This document shows, piece by piece, positions 1 to 12,100 of a DNA stretch of 64,000 nt. This stretch comes from Sesamum alatum. Its lineage: Eukaryota; Streptophyta; Magnoliopsida; Lamiales; Pedaliaceae. The DNA lies in the NCBI GenBank assembly GCA_034509735.1, contig JACGWO010000010.1, positions 3,782,001-3,846,000 on the forward strand, written 5' to 3'. The translations under genes were made by a program, and so were the position numbers. Position 1 is the stretch's first letter. Each line of letters starts with the position of its first letter. The notes under the pieces were generated by a model that was not told the DNA's origin, ran no database searches, and worked only from the letters and a program-made list of their open reading frames with translations.

Positions 1-834
1 ATTTTCTGTCTTTTGTAAAGTTATAATTACACCCCATGAGATTATAGTTGTAATTATAACTGCATTTCCTATTCAAAAACAAAATTTACACAAACAACTC
101 AAAAAAGAAAATAATTACACTAACACCCTCAAAGGATATGGCTGTCATGCAAAGGATAAAAGAGTGTTTTTGTATTTGGAATCGCGAATATAATTTACCC
201 TGACATTAAAAGATACACATACATTTACTAGTAAATATTGGAAGTAAAAGATGATCATGAAATTCATGGATATTGAGAAAATTACATAAGATTCATGCAT
301 TTTGATGTGGGTCGGGTTGAATTACAACGTCACCCTTAAAAAGAGCCATAAGATACCAACAAGATCGATGAAATTGATATGAATGATTTAAATGAACAAT
401 TATCATAAATATTAAACGACCCGTTTATGAGTATAATTATCCAAAATGGTTGGAGATGTCATACTGACTGGCCATCGAAAAATCATTATTGAGGCCTACC
501 CGATCTTATTACGAATTTTTAGTGGCCATCCAAATTTGGGTTCGATGCGACCTATCTTCTCTTCTTAAGGGCATCATTTACAATTTTGGATATCGATAGG
601 ATTTTTATTGCAATTTTTGTTACATTTAATATATACAAATTACTTATGCAATTTCTTTTTAAAATAAAATAAATAATGTATGTAAAATTCTTATATATAT
701 ATATATATACGTCATGAGTGTTTATTAAATGCGGTGACAAATTTAATAGGATTGTAATAAAAAATTAATCTTATATATATAGGTGACACATACAGTACAA
801 AAAATTAACTCTTCGATACATTAATTATAAATGA
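1..834. other. AT-rich intergenic sequence, no gene seen
   Basis: No reading frame here looks like a protein family. It is AT-rich, with a short TA run near 690-708. The first 60 bases resemble the interior of the 'attacaccccatgag' type of small inverted-repeat element seen elsewhere in the window, but no pair of ends could be defined. Confidence 0.6.
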
Positions 835-1100
835 CCATGGTTAAAAATCGTGGTAAAATCAATATTATTAATCACAGCTAAGCAAAATCAATGCAAAAAC
901 TTAAATTATTTCCACCGTTAATCAATATTTGCTATGATTCTATAGCCAAACATTTGTCATGGTTTTGGCCACAACTAATATTTTGACTACACTTGCAGAA
1001 ACAACGGCTAATGGTTATTGCAAAATTGTGGTTAATTTGCATTCGTCACAATTTTTTTCTTTTGACCATATTCATTAATTATAGCAAAAAATAATATTTT
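835..1100. repeat. CACTA-like terminal repeat fragment
   Basis: The segment is full of short direct and inverted variants of 'catggtt', 'tagccaaa' and 'aacaacggctaatggttattg'. The same wording recurs at 22676-22955, where 'aacaacggctaatagctgttg' is nearly identical, and more loosely at 5305-5540. Its right edge reads, on the minus strand, 'actagaaaaaaaatattatt', which resembles the CACTACTAGAAAAA start of plant CACTA elements. The family assignment is inferred from this resemblance. No transposase is present. Confidence 0.45.
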
Positions 1101-1165
1101 TTTTCTAGTAATATTTCACAACTCTAAAGAATGACATCATTTTTCAGTTTGGATATACATTTATA

Positions 1166-1442
1166 TCTATACTAATATAAAAGAAAAACTCCCTCTATAC
1201 TCACAAATTGTGGTCAATGACTCCACTGCACTATTTTTTGTGAAGTCAAAAATACCCTTAAACCGATAATACAATTAATTTATTTAACTTTCAAAGTTTA
1301 CATTAATTGATAAAATATTTTTTTTTTATTTCTTTCTTTTTTAATATGATGTATTAGTTTATATGTTGTTCTTATTTATAATAATATTTTTAAAAAAATA
1401 TTTATTTATATGCTCGCAGAGACGACGTGTCACAACTGTTAG
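1166..1442 (+). mobile_element. Small non-autonomous Helitron-like element
   Basis: It begins TCTATACTAATATAAAAG after an A and ends ACAACTGTTAG before a T. The element at 52859-53146 has nearly the same 5' end, a related 3' end (gctcg..gac...acaac...tag) and almost the same length (277 against 288 bp). Insertion between A and T with a 5' TC fits Helitrons. The 3' terminus here is TTAG rather than the canonical CTRR, so this copy is probably mutated. There is no coding capacity. Confidence 0.5.
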
Positions 1443-4180
1443 TTAATATAAAAAGAAAGATCACAAATATAGTTTATGGCACCATAATACTATTTTTTTT
1501 TTCTTTATTTCTTAGTTATAAAATATAATGTATTATTAATTCATAAAAAAATATTTATTATATGGACTCATAAATATTGTATAATATTATATAATAATAA
1601 AAAGGTGAAGCTAGGTAGTCTCCCCTGTGAGGGCTGAGGCTTTATAGATATGATGATGATGATGGGTAAACAGGTGAAGAATCTCTGGTGGCGTGAGAAA
1701 GGGACAGTCGTTAAATCTTTTCCATTTGTAGCAAAAGCGCATTTCTCATCACCCAAGAATACGACAGAGTACGTAGTCGCATTTTGAGTTTGAGTTTGAG
1801 TGGGGTATACGGAAGAAAAAGAACCCGCCTGCGCCTGGGGTTGCGGAGTCTACACTCTCGGCTTTACCTTTACCTGTCATGCATCCTATAACTTAACAAA
1901 CACCCACACTCTGCTGCCGTTGATTGGATTTCATCATATACACACGCAACGTTTCATTCTTGGACCGACTCTTCATACACCACATGATTTGAGTGGACGG
2001 TGCATGATTAACTCTATCCATATAATTATATGATCATCAACACAAGTACTTGATGTACTGGATCATGACCTTGACATGCATATGATCAATCCCTCAAGAG
2101 TTTCTTATACAATGCATGAGATGCTATATTCCATGTATAATATATTGTGTTAGTGGATGATTGATACATATTGATTTAGGCATGCATACAGTTTTTGATA
2201 AGCAATTTGAGTGGCTTTTAAATTTTGTACTGGGTAGGTGGATGATTGACATGTAGGCTCATTTTATTTTTAGTATCGGATTGAATGAGTGATAGAATTA
2301 TCATTAATTAAATGAAAGATAAAAAAATCACAGTGTTAATTGTAATGTGTTTATTTACATGTATTATCGCAATAAGATAAATTCCGTCAAGTGCTTACTT
2401 TGATGGATACACATGCTTTGGGTGGAAAAATTACCTTTGAGCCCTTTAAGATTAAATTTAATAGATAAAATCTTTTTTCCGATGGTAGAATGAACAATTA
2501 AAATGAGGATCAACTTTGCATAAGTCACTAGAATAACTTTTTTCACCTTCAAAGGTTGGATGAGTTATGCAACTTGAACAATATTTTTAGTACATGGCTT
2601 TGGTTTTATATCGCGCCCCCATACTTCAGAGTAAACATTGTAATAAGCTATATTGTAATAAGCTATATTGTTTTTCTTATTAAGGCTAATACATTAAAAT
2701 AAAAAAGATTCATAGTATAATATAGGCAAGAGTCCCACATCATATTTACAAATGAAGAGCTCGAGCAGTTATTAAACCCCAAGGCCTCAACTCTATAATG
2801 AATTGCATATTTCAAGGACAAATCCATGATCAGGTTCATGAAGCCAAAACAAATAATAGCTCGCGCAATCGGCACCGATCGCATAGGCACACTACATCAT
2901 TTGCAGTTGTCTAGTGCAACGAGGACATGTGTTCAGCAAACCCCTCATCTAGGGGCTGATGATGTTGATTCCACGTGATTAGACTTTGATTTTTAGCGAT
3001 AGTAAATCAGCTATATGAATCTTTACCGACACACATGGTGTAGGTACAACCCTTCCTCGCATCTTTACCAGCACACATGATGTAGATACAACCTTTGCGG
3101 CGGGTCTATGGAGTATACCACCCCTAATTTCTAATTTTACTGAATTTCTTTTAAGTAATTATTATAAAAATACCAAATAATTTAAATTATATTATAATAT
3201 AAGTTTCTTCTTTTTTTAAATATCTGTTTTAGCTTTAGGTTTTCAATATTTTTCATATTCATTGCATAGAAAACCAACTCAATCTCTATCCGAAAATACC
3301 CACTTCTCTTGACAACCTAAGGCATAATAATCATTTTTGAGTTGTTCAAACGCAATATATATATAATCTGCATTCGCAAAAGTTAAAATTTGAAGTTTTT
3401 ATCCAGCCAGTGTTTTGATAAAAATTAACTATTTTAAAATAAATCTTTACTGAGTTCTTTATTATTGAAAAATTAATCAAACGATAATTAATTATTTAAA
3501 AATTAGGTCAAAGTGAGTGAATGATGATACAAAGGCGGACAATGTCTCTTCTCTTTCTATCATTGCACTTGTTCCCCTTTCACCTCATGCAATCATATGA
3601 TTTACATAGTCCAGCTATAATACAAATTATATCCAGTTATTTAATTGACAAAAACTTAACCCAAATTAATTTTGGTATGAACTCGATTAATTATTTATAG
3701 TATATAAGTAATCTTGCTAATGTTGCAATTTATCACTTTTTTTACAAAATTAAACAAACTTAAATTTATTATAACTAAGAGGGTGCTTCAGTGAGCTGAT
3801 ATAAATTCTTGAAATATTTAATAAGATGTTTGAGAGATCGTAAGATATTGAAAAGTGTTGGACAGAACTTTAGAGAATGAGTTAATAAAATCCAAAAGTT
3901 AAAAACTTATAAGATACTTAATGAAAAACCCAAAAATAAAAAGAAGTGAAGGGTTCCCATTAATTTACTTTTAAGGTTTTAACGAACTCTTTTAATTTTG
4001 ATAATAATAATTATAAAATTATCATTAGTAAGTTGTATAATCTTATTTTATATTGAAATACACTAAAAATTTATTTTAAAATAAAATCTAAAATTTGTAA
4101 ATTTTAAAAATATTTGAAGTAAATTTAGCAATACACTCTTTAACTTTAGTTCAATTGAGCTGATCAAAATTTTCAGTTTC
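1443..4180. other. Intergenic sequence, no gene recognised
   Basis: Only short spurious reading frames occur. A plant upstream-element-like word (gtcccacatcat) lies near 2731, but no snRNA sequence follows it. A stretch around 3780-3960 resembles the interior of the inverted-repeat element at 6582-7022. Confidence 0.5.
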
Positions 4181-4594
4181 GGGATAATTACACTCTCCTT
4201 CCTTAAAATATAGGATAATTACATGTAAATTCCTTGTGGTTAGAAAAATTACATCTAGTATATTTTGAGATTTGGTTTTGCCTAACATATATGTCACTCG
4301 GTTAGTCAAAATTCACAATTAAAATCAATATTTACCATCGATTGACTTATTACTGACTTATTGTAGATTAAACTAATCTTTTTACGACCAATTTATCCTT
4401 AAAAGATTTGTTTGGCCTGCGATAAGTTATTAATAAGTCAATCGAAGGTAAATATCGATTTTTATTCAATTTTTTTGTTATACAAATAAATTCAGTGAAT
4501 TTTGACAAAAAACAAACCACAAAATAGCTAAATATAATTTTCGAACCATAAGGGATTTACGTATGATTATATCATAAAGGAGTGTAATTATCCC
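4181..4594. mobile_element. MITE, family B copy 1
   Basis: It starts GGGATAATTACACTC and ends GAGTGTAATTATCCC, a perfect 15 bp terminal inverted repeat. The interior resembles the element at 16197-16720: both carry 'attgacttattactgactt' or a near copy of it in the left half, and 'gtcaatc' followed by 'gtaaatatc' in the right half. Length is about 414 bp with no coding capacity. The flanks give no clear target duplication. Confidence 0.7.
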
Positions 4595-6007
4595 TTGAAA
4601 CTTTTATAATTAGAAACAAGTGAAATCCTACGTCACATCACCTATGTAATTATGAGGTTTGACTAAAATTAAGTAGAGAAGTAGAGAGCAATATTCCAAC
4701 ATAAATAATTAAAGTAACTTTTGTTTTTCCTAACGTTACTACATATCATGCACGCTCCTAATGCCTTACATAAACCTATTTTTCTTTTTTTTTTTACGTA
4801 AATTAATTACAATCACATTATGATATTAACACCGATAACTATAAACCACATCATAATATCAACGCCGGCAATTATAATAATCATTATATAAATCATCAAC
4901 TTTAAATATTTATATATGTAATCAATAACCATTATTATAATAGAAAAATAACTACAATAAAAATATAAAATAACAATCAAATTAAAACAGAACGTGGAAT
5001 TAAGAATATAGAGTTATATAATGTCCCAAAAACTTAAGAAAAAAATACCTAATGAATAGTGTAAAAGAGGGTATATATAGTTACGGTTGATTGTACGATT
5101 TATATGTGAATCCTTTAGATAGAGTCATCCATGTGTACACTCATTAATGCTTACGCTTTTGGATTTTTCAAGTCGAGTTAACCTAACCTGATTAAAAATA
5201 CACGATACTTCTCTTTAACTAGCTGGAAGCCTTTTTATAAGGGCATTTATGTCTTTACATATTTTACTATATCAGCTTCCACTAAAAGAGATATAATATT
5301 TGACCATGACTAATTATCATGGTTAATAATAAATAGTTGTACCAAACCATGCAACGATTGTTGGTCAAGGTTTTTTCGAGGGTGGCTAAATCATTTGCCA
5401 TGTCAAATAATTTTACGTACCATGGCTCTTAGTTATTTGTAGCAATTTTATTTAATCGGTTGGTAGTAGTTATTACCATGATTTTTAGCCACATTTAAAA
5501 ATTGTAGCTAATAATTTTTTTTTTTTTCTTCTCTTGATCCACAATCCAATCTCCTTCAGCCAATAGTTTTGGATAGGCTGATTAATTGCATCTGCATTTA
5601 GTCCATCCAAAATTTTAATCATAATGTATTTTGTTTATCAATCATATCAATATTGTTAGTTTGAAATATATAAAATAATATTCTATCTAATGGGTGTTTA
5701 AGAGCTTATAAAGTGCTATAACTCATATTTTAGGTTTTTTAGATAGAAGTTAATTACAGAAAGAGTTCATAATTTATTTTTAAAATATTAACAAACTTCG
5801 TATCAGATTAATTATGAAATTCTCATTATGGACATTATATAAAATTTATAATCTAATCTTTTCTCAAAATAGCACTTCAAAAACTTAATTTTTAGAACAA
5901 AATCTACTACTTTATAAAATATACAAACTTAATTATTTTTTAAAAAAAATAAAATTAATAGAAAATATCATCTTAATTTAAGGATAGAAATTAGGGAAGA
6001 AAAGCCT
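4595..6007. repeat. Intergenic sequence with a CACTA-like fragment near 5305-5540
   Basis: Positions 5305-5540 carry the 'catgg...ttagcca' type of short inverted motifs shared with 835-1100 and 22676-22955, in a more diverged form. The rest is AT-rich, and I see nothing in it. Confidence 0.35.
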
Positions 6008-6016
6008 ATACGGGAC

Positions 6017-6303
6017 AGTTTTGTTTTGTTTTATTTTTTATAAGTGAAGTGATGAATCATTATTAATTAAAGTAAATTGATTATAATGAATGCTGTCGAA
6101 TATGAGTGTATAACTGAAACAATTATAATAATTATATTCTGATCAACCATATCACATAGATCAAATCAAACACCTTACTATTACAGTATACAAATAATAT
6201 CTATTATGCAGTAAAATATTATTCCACACAAAAATTCAAATCGATAACCTCTAAAGTCATGAAACTTCAACTTTACCAATCGAATTAGACCTCGTCAACC
6301 CCA
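6017..6303 (-). mobile_element. tRNA-derived SINE, copy 1
   Basis: A perfect 9 bp target duplication, ATACGGGAC, lies at 6008-6016 and 6304-6312. The left end is T-rich, which is the poly(A) tail on the minus strand. The right end reads on the minus strand as a degraded tRNA-like head. The body is collinear with the SINE at 56378-56646: both contain 'aagtgaa..gatgaa..attattaa', 'aacaattata..tcctgatcaac' and a variant of 'accaatcgaattagacctcg'. The two copies therefore belong to one family. Confidence 0.85.
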
Positions 6304-6581
6304 ATACGGGACTGATGGTAATTGATGGTCGTAGAAGACAGAGTACGTATGAGTTATATTTTCTCCTGATTTGGGGGACCCTTTGATGCTTTTAATGTGG
6401 GTTTTGTGGTGTACTTGTCCCAAGATTTACTGTAACCATTTGTTTCCCGATTTCGATTAAAGGCACCTCCTCACCTCACCTCATCTGCCCTGCTCAGAAA
6501 TCAACCTCAAATCATTTTGACACTAAATTCTGATTCCATTTTGCTATTTGCTTTTGTCAACTGCTAACCTTGTATTGGATC

Positions 6582-7022
6582 AGGAGGTGTTTGGTTGAGT
6601 TTATTTGAGATATTTTATAAGTTTTTATATTATAAAGTATTTTAAGTGCGTAAAAATATTGAATTTTATTTTAAAAGTGAGTCGTTAGTAAATAAGATGT
6701 TAGGATTAAATATATATTAGAGTGTTTGACATGATAAGATTTTTATATTATAATAATGATATTTGAAATTATGTAAGTAGATGGTTTTTGTTTTGGGGGG
6801 AAAAAAGTCAAGATTAAAGTAAAATACTAAAAAGATGGGTTGAGCTTACATTTTTGTAAAAGAGCTTATAGATACTAAATATTTTATTTTGGAATCTTAT
6901 AAGTTATTTAGAAAAAAAAATATTACGAAATAGTTTTATAGGACTTATAAGCTCTTTCAAATATGGTAATATTCATATAAGATGTTTTGAAATAACTTAT
7001 AAATTTAGCCAAAACACCCTCT
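6582..7022. mobile_element. Inverted-repeat element of uncertain class
   Basis: The left end GGAGGTGTTTGGTTGAGTTT is mirrored by the right end, which reads GAGGGTGTTTTGGCTAAATT on the opposite strand. The two halves share further inverted 'ttataag' and 'gagatattttataag' motifs. There is no coding capacity. No convincing target duplication was found, so the superfamily is unknown. Confidence 0.5.
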
Positions 7023-7199
7023 AATACAAGATCGAGAATGAAATATCTTGGTCATATTGATAATTTCATAACACTAATTAGGCCTCAATTATAGTTATTT
7101 GATGCTTAAATTGGATGGAGATTTAGAAATAACTATAATGATGCTATAACAAATATTTTTCCAAATTCAATAACCAAATCCAACCTAAATCTAAGCTAA

Positions 7200-7740
7200 G
7201 GAGTCAGACCCCCATCTCTGCAGCCCAGGAGGTCCGACTTCTGGGGCCCGTGTATACTTGATAGACAACAAAGGTAACAGAGCAACTAACCATGATTCTA
7301 TCACCCTACTGACAGAGCAACACTAAAAAATAAGATCCACACCGACAAGCCCAATGTCATCTACGTTACTTGACACATCAGCCGCATTTTACACAGCCTA
7401 GGCCACATCACCCTGAAAGGACGCTTGCAAGGACCCTTGTGCCAACTGGATCCGGTGGTTGGAAGATATATACAATTAAGATTTTTATATTCTTGACTGA
7501 CCTGACAAACTCCTTTACGCTAACATATCTAAGGTAACTCCAACGAGTGGATAGGCACCGCGCATTAAGAATCTCAAGTATATCTTAACCACTTTCAACC
7601 CATAAATCTCTTAAAATTTGCTCCTATAAAGTAGAGGCCTAAATAAGTCAACACTCAACAGATAACTAAGCTTTCCACGACAAGTCCACTCAATTTTCTC
7701 TCATTTTCTTCCGCTCTCTGTCCAAACTTTAGCACCATTC
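7200..7740 (+). mobile_element. LTR-like segment
   Basis: This block is distinctly less AT-rich than its surroundings. It contains a TATA-like 'cctataaag' near 7624 and a pyrimidine-rich leader near 7690-7730, the usual layout of a retrotransposon LTR promoter. No gag, pol, primer-binding site or second LTR was seen. The assignment rests on composition and promoter layout only. Confidence 0.3.
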
Positions 7741-7996
7741 TTAAATATAAGGTCATTAAAATTAAAATTATCATAATTATTTATCAATTTGATTTAGGTA
7801 AAAAAATCGACCAAATTTATGAACACCACACTATATAATAAACGTATATTTAATTAAAAAAGAAGGATAAAACATTAGTGCATGGAATTCAAGCATATCA
7901 TGACTAAGAACCATAAATTTTCTTGATTAATTAACTCAACAGTACACTAATATACAAACAGCTAGAAGCCTAGAACAATAATCAGAAGAGACTTGA

Positions 7997-9059
7997 CTAA
8001 AACGAAGCTGGCCGGGAAACCCGCCGGTGATTCCGAATAGAAGACTTGGAACCCGCCGGAGAGAAAATGGTCTCCCAGATTTCAGAAAAAGCTTCGACGA
8101 TAATCCCATGGTAATGCCTGGAATTCAACGACAGAAAGCACTGCAGCAGCTGCTCCAAGTCTTTCGGGTCGAACATCTGTTTCTCCACAACCATGTCCAT
8201 CATCGAGTTCTTGAAATCCTCGTACGGGTCCTCTGATCTCTTCACGATTGCGAAACTTTCCTTCACTTTCCCGTCAACCGTGCACGGAATCAGCTTCTTG
8301 AACACCGACAGCCTCGCCGGGATCTCTGCCTCGGCCGCCGCCGGCTGCGGCGGCCTTCGCTTCGTGCGCTTGGAGACTCTTCTTTTGTTTCTCCTGTGTG
8401 TGAAATTTGTGGTGATATTGAAGACCTGCGACTCCCGGATGGGTTGCAACTGGTTGAATTCGGAGGAAGAGTCCGTCGAGAAGCTTAGAGATGAGGAGAG
8501 CATGGTTTCAGTCTCCTCTTCGTCTCTTTCGTCGCCGGCGCGGCCGCGGCCGCGGCCTTCACTGCTGAACCATCCGCTGTCGCCTGACGAGGTACTGCTC
8601 ACGCGGAGCCTGCCCGGGACGTTGTTCTTCTTCTTCTTTTTCCCGCGTCTTTTCTTTATCTCCGCGGCTGACGGCGGCGGAGTTGGGGGCATGGGATGAG
8701 TGAGTGACAGGTCGTCTTCGGAGGAGCTGTAGATTTTCCGGCGGGGTGGGCGGCTCGTAAATCTTGGCAACGACGTGCCATTTATCTTCCTTCTGCCACT
8801 TGAATTCTTGCGACTCTGTCCCGTTGAGGTGGTCGTCTGGGGTTTGTGGCAAACCGCAGGCAGCGCCGAAGGATATGAAGGCGGAGGAGAGGCGGTGGTT
8901 GAAGGAGGGGCGGTGGGCGGCGGGGTTTTGGTGGTTGGGGCTGGGCCTGGAGAATGAAGGGATGGGATCTTCGGGGAGAATGGAAGGGTCTTTGGATCGG
9001 CAAGACTGCAAAGTGGTGGTGATCACTCTGCAGATCCTAAGCTTGAAGCGCTTCGCCAT
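7997..9059 (-). CDS. OFP: OVATE family protein (OFP), one frameshift
   Basis: This is a plant transcriptional co-regulator of the OVATE family, which acts in the nucleus through TALE homeodomain partners to shape organ growth (family knowledge). The start at 9059 gives the typical head MAKRFKLRICRVI followed by QSCRSKDPS. The middle has 'KWHVVAKIYEPP' and then 'RRKIYSSSE', two basic nuclear-targeting stretches and an acidic serine-rich part. The OVATE domain lies at about residues 266-332 and includes DPYEDFKNSMMDMV and LEQLLQCFLSLN. The two halves are in different frames: removing one base from the C-rich run read on the minus strand at 8743-8750 joins them into a single 353-residue intronless protein, a normal length. 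No other damage is visible. Either the run is miscounted in the assembly or the allele is broken. Confidence 0.9.
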
Positions 9060-9142
9060 GGCTGTCGGTTTTAGCGTGTGAAGGTGGAGATGTTGTCCCA
9101 GTGTTAAGCTGTGTGAACTGTGTATACATGTGGAAATGAGAA

Positions 9143-9152
9143 GTTTATATAG
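9143..9152 (-). promoter_or_regulatory. TATA box of the OFP gene
   Basis: On the minus strand this reads CTATATAAAC, about 85-95 bases upstream of the OFP start codon. That leaves a leader of roughly 55-60 bases. It is the only good TATA match near the gene. Confidence 0.6.
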
Positions 9153-9153
9153 A

Positions 9154-9177
9154 CTAGCTAGACCGTGGCTTTGCCAC
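9154..9177 (-). mobile_element. Helitron-like 3' terminus next to the OFP promoter
   Basis: Read on the minus strand, a perfect GTGGC-AAA-GCCAC hairpin (9165-9177) is followed closely by CTAG (9158-9161, repeated at 9154-9157). A hairpin a few bases before a terminal CTAG is the standard Helitron 3' end. The body would extend to higher coordinates. Its 5' end was not located. Confidence 0.4.
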
Positions 9178-12100
9178 TTAGGGAAATTTTATCCGAATTT
9201 TATTAAAATTGAATTAATTATATGATGAATATAATACATTTATTATGCATTTATATGTAATCTAAAAAAATCCAATTTTTTTTTTTAAATTACACTTTCA
9301 TCTGTTCCAAATATTCTCCATTTGCAACTTGGAAATTTCGTTAGAATTTGAACAAAAACTATTGAATTTAACAAAAACAAATATACATAAACTTCTAATT
9401 ATACGTCTTATTAAGCATTTCTTATAAATTATTGAAAATATAATAATATAAAATAACTAGTCATATTATCTAATAAATTATAGAGAATGTTGCATGAGGG
9501 GTAAATTAAAAGTTTAAGTGATTTTTTTTTGTTATCGTCATTTTTCGTTCAACCCCTAATAGAAGGGATATAATTATAAATGAATAATTATCAAAAGGGG
9601 GTGTCAATATAATTTCTAAAGTATTTTTACAAAAAAAAAAAATTTGTACTTTTGCATTTAACAAAAGGGGCTTAAGTATATTTAACCCTAAATTTTGTTG
9701 TATTTTCAATATTATTAATGTAACTAGTACAAATCCGTGTCAAAGGCACGGAAAATATTTTAATTTAAATTGTAATTATAATAATAAATATTTAAAAATA
9801 TATACTTATAGAAATGAACCAAAATTATCTACCTCTATATATTAGTTTTAATAAAAAATTATATAAAATATAAGTTTTCTTGAATTGAATGATCAGTTAT
9901 CATTAATTATTTAGAAAAATATCCATAAAATTATAGATTCTTATATTTTTTTAGTTATTTTGATCATAAATTGCTTATGTTATAGTATTGTTGGTGGAAT
10001 ATAGTCGCAGTTCACTTTATACATTTGGTCTTCTATGAGTGTCAATACCTTGATATGAACTATTTAATTGATATCTCTGGCTGCAGATAAAACATATCTC
10101 AAATTTTCTCAATAACAATTTGATTTGCTTTACTTTATTCATCAATAATCCTTACTTTAAGTATGTGCTCTTGGCACCAACATCCAAATCTAGTTTATTC
10201 ATAATAACATATACACCTTTAATTTCATGTTCCATTCCTGCTTCAATAAGTGCAAAGAATAAGACTTGACATGCCCTACGACAATTTATGCTCTCTCAAC
10301 CAAGAAACCAAAGTTAATTAGTCGTTAAAATGATGAAGTTCATGCCATAAAAATCAACTATATTTTAAGCATGTAAGTATTTATTTGCTTGTGAGGAGAG
10401 ATTGATTTGATTTTCAATTATTTGATTACAATTTATCTAGTCATTTATTTGATTTATATTTAAAGCATATAAGTAGATTTACTAAAGTATAGTTTGAATT
10501 TGTTTTTATCATTGCAATACGAAAACATCAGTGAAATTAAGCTTAACCTAAAATTATTAAAAGATGGATAAAGATTAAGCTTAGCCTACAAGAATTAAGA
10601 AACAAACAAAGTTAAATTTCGTTAAAACTGCTAGTATATTTGAATTCATCATAAATAGTGAAAAAATTGAACAAATAAGTAGATCTTCTAATAATTTGCT
10701 GAATATTTTTCCAACTTTTCGCCCTCATTTTGCTTAGACGGAAGGGTCGAGTTCCCTTCGCCCTCAATTTGTCGATAATTTATTGAATCCCCAATTTTAA
10801 AATCTTTTGTTGCATGTGTAAATATCCAACCAATAAACAAACAAAAAAAATATATTATCAAAAGAAACATGAGTATCTAAAAATAATGATTAAAAATGAA
10901 CTCTTTAAGGCTTTCTTGTATACATTATCCTTTACATTGATAATGTAAGTGTACAAATATTTCAGCCGTCTATTATTGAAAAACTTTTCAATGTTCAGCT
11001 TTTTCATCGATGATTACACTTGATATCCTTTAGAGAAAGCTGAAATCATTCTACCAATTTTACTATTGTTGCTAATCACATTCTCCATATTAGGTTAGAG
11101 ATTCCACAATTTTGTGATTTATTTTTGTATTATTTTTGCAGACCAACTATTTATAATTATACAAAATTCTTATCTTTTAAATTATTTCAAATTCAAATGT
11201 CAAAGTAGTAGAACTTTGATATATAATAGTGACTTAACTTTTAGACCTGTCAATTAACTTGAATGACCTATCTTTAATTATAATTTTTTAAAATACCAAA
11301 ATATTACATCTGCCCGCGTGTGTAAATATGAATATTTGTAGCCGGCTTAATGCACACTCATCTAGTACATATATATAAAAATTGGTGTATTTATCATATT
11401 TTCACGATTTTTTTACTAAATATATTTAACTTAGATTAAATTGATTTATAGATACAAAATTAAAAAAATATTTTTGTAGTCTCGCTATTAGATTTTTAGA
11501 AATAAATTTGATTTAGTTTTTTCTTTAATACATAGAAATATATTTATAGTCTTGATATTGAAGTTTTAGAAATAAATTTGATTTATTTTTTCTTGATTTT
11601 ATTCAATATCTATCAAAATAGATATTGAATATACATGTCTTTATATACTTAAAGAAAAAGATAAAAAAAAAAAAAATGATTAGATTCTTTTTGTATAAAT
11701 ATTAATATTTTTTTATTCTTTATTTAAAAAAACTCGTTAGATAATATTGATTAGATTCTTTTAAATAAATCCAATATTTTTAATTTTTTATCCAAAAAGT
11801 TATTAGATAATCAATTTAGATCTATTTTGAAAGAATATTAATATTTTTTAATAGTTATATGAAAAATATGTTATATTCCAGTTGACATAATAGAATTCGT
11901 TGAGGTTGTCCACGTCCACACATACGTGATGATTAGGTAAATAGTTTTAATAATTCTATTTTATTATATATAAATTTCAAACAAAAACTTGACACAGCGG
12001 GATACACTTGTCGATTACGTTCATAGATCCTTGTACAAGGTATTATCTATTTTGCTGGACTCGTAATTTTACTTTGAAAACGTGTCTTTCTAGGAAAAAG

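Noticed and set aside
2660..2900. Possible snRNA gene (GTCCCACATCAT word near 2731, GC-richer block after it)
   Set aside because: No sequence of U1-U6, U3 or 7SL follows at the expected distance, and there is no matching TATA spacing.
8027..8699. Plus-strand frames opposite the OFP gene
   Set aside because: They are antisense shadows of the conserved minus-strand protein.
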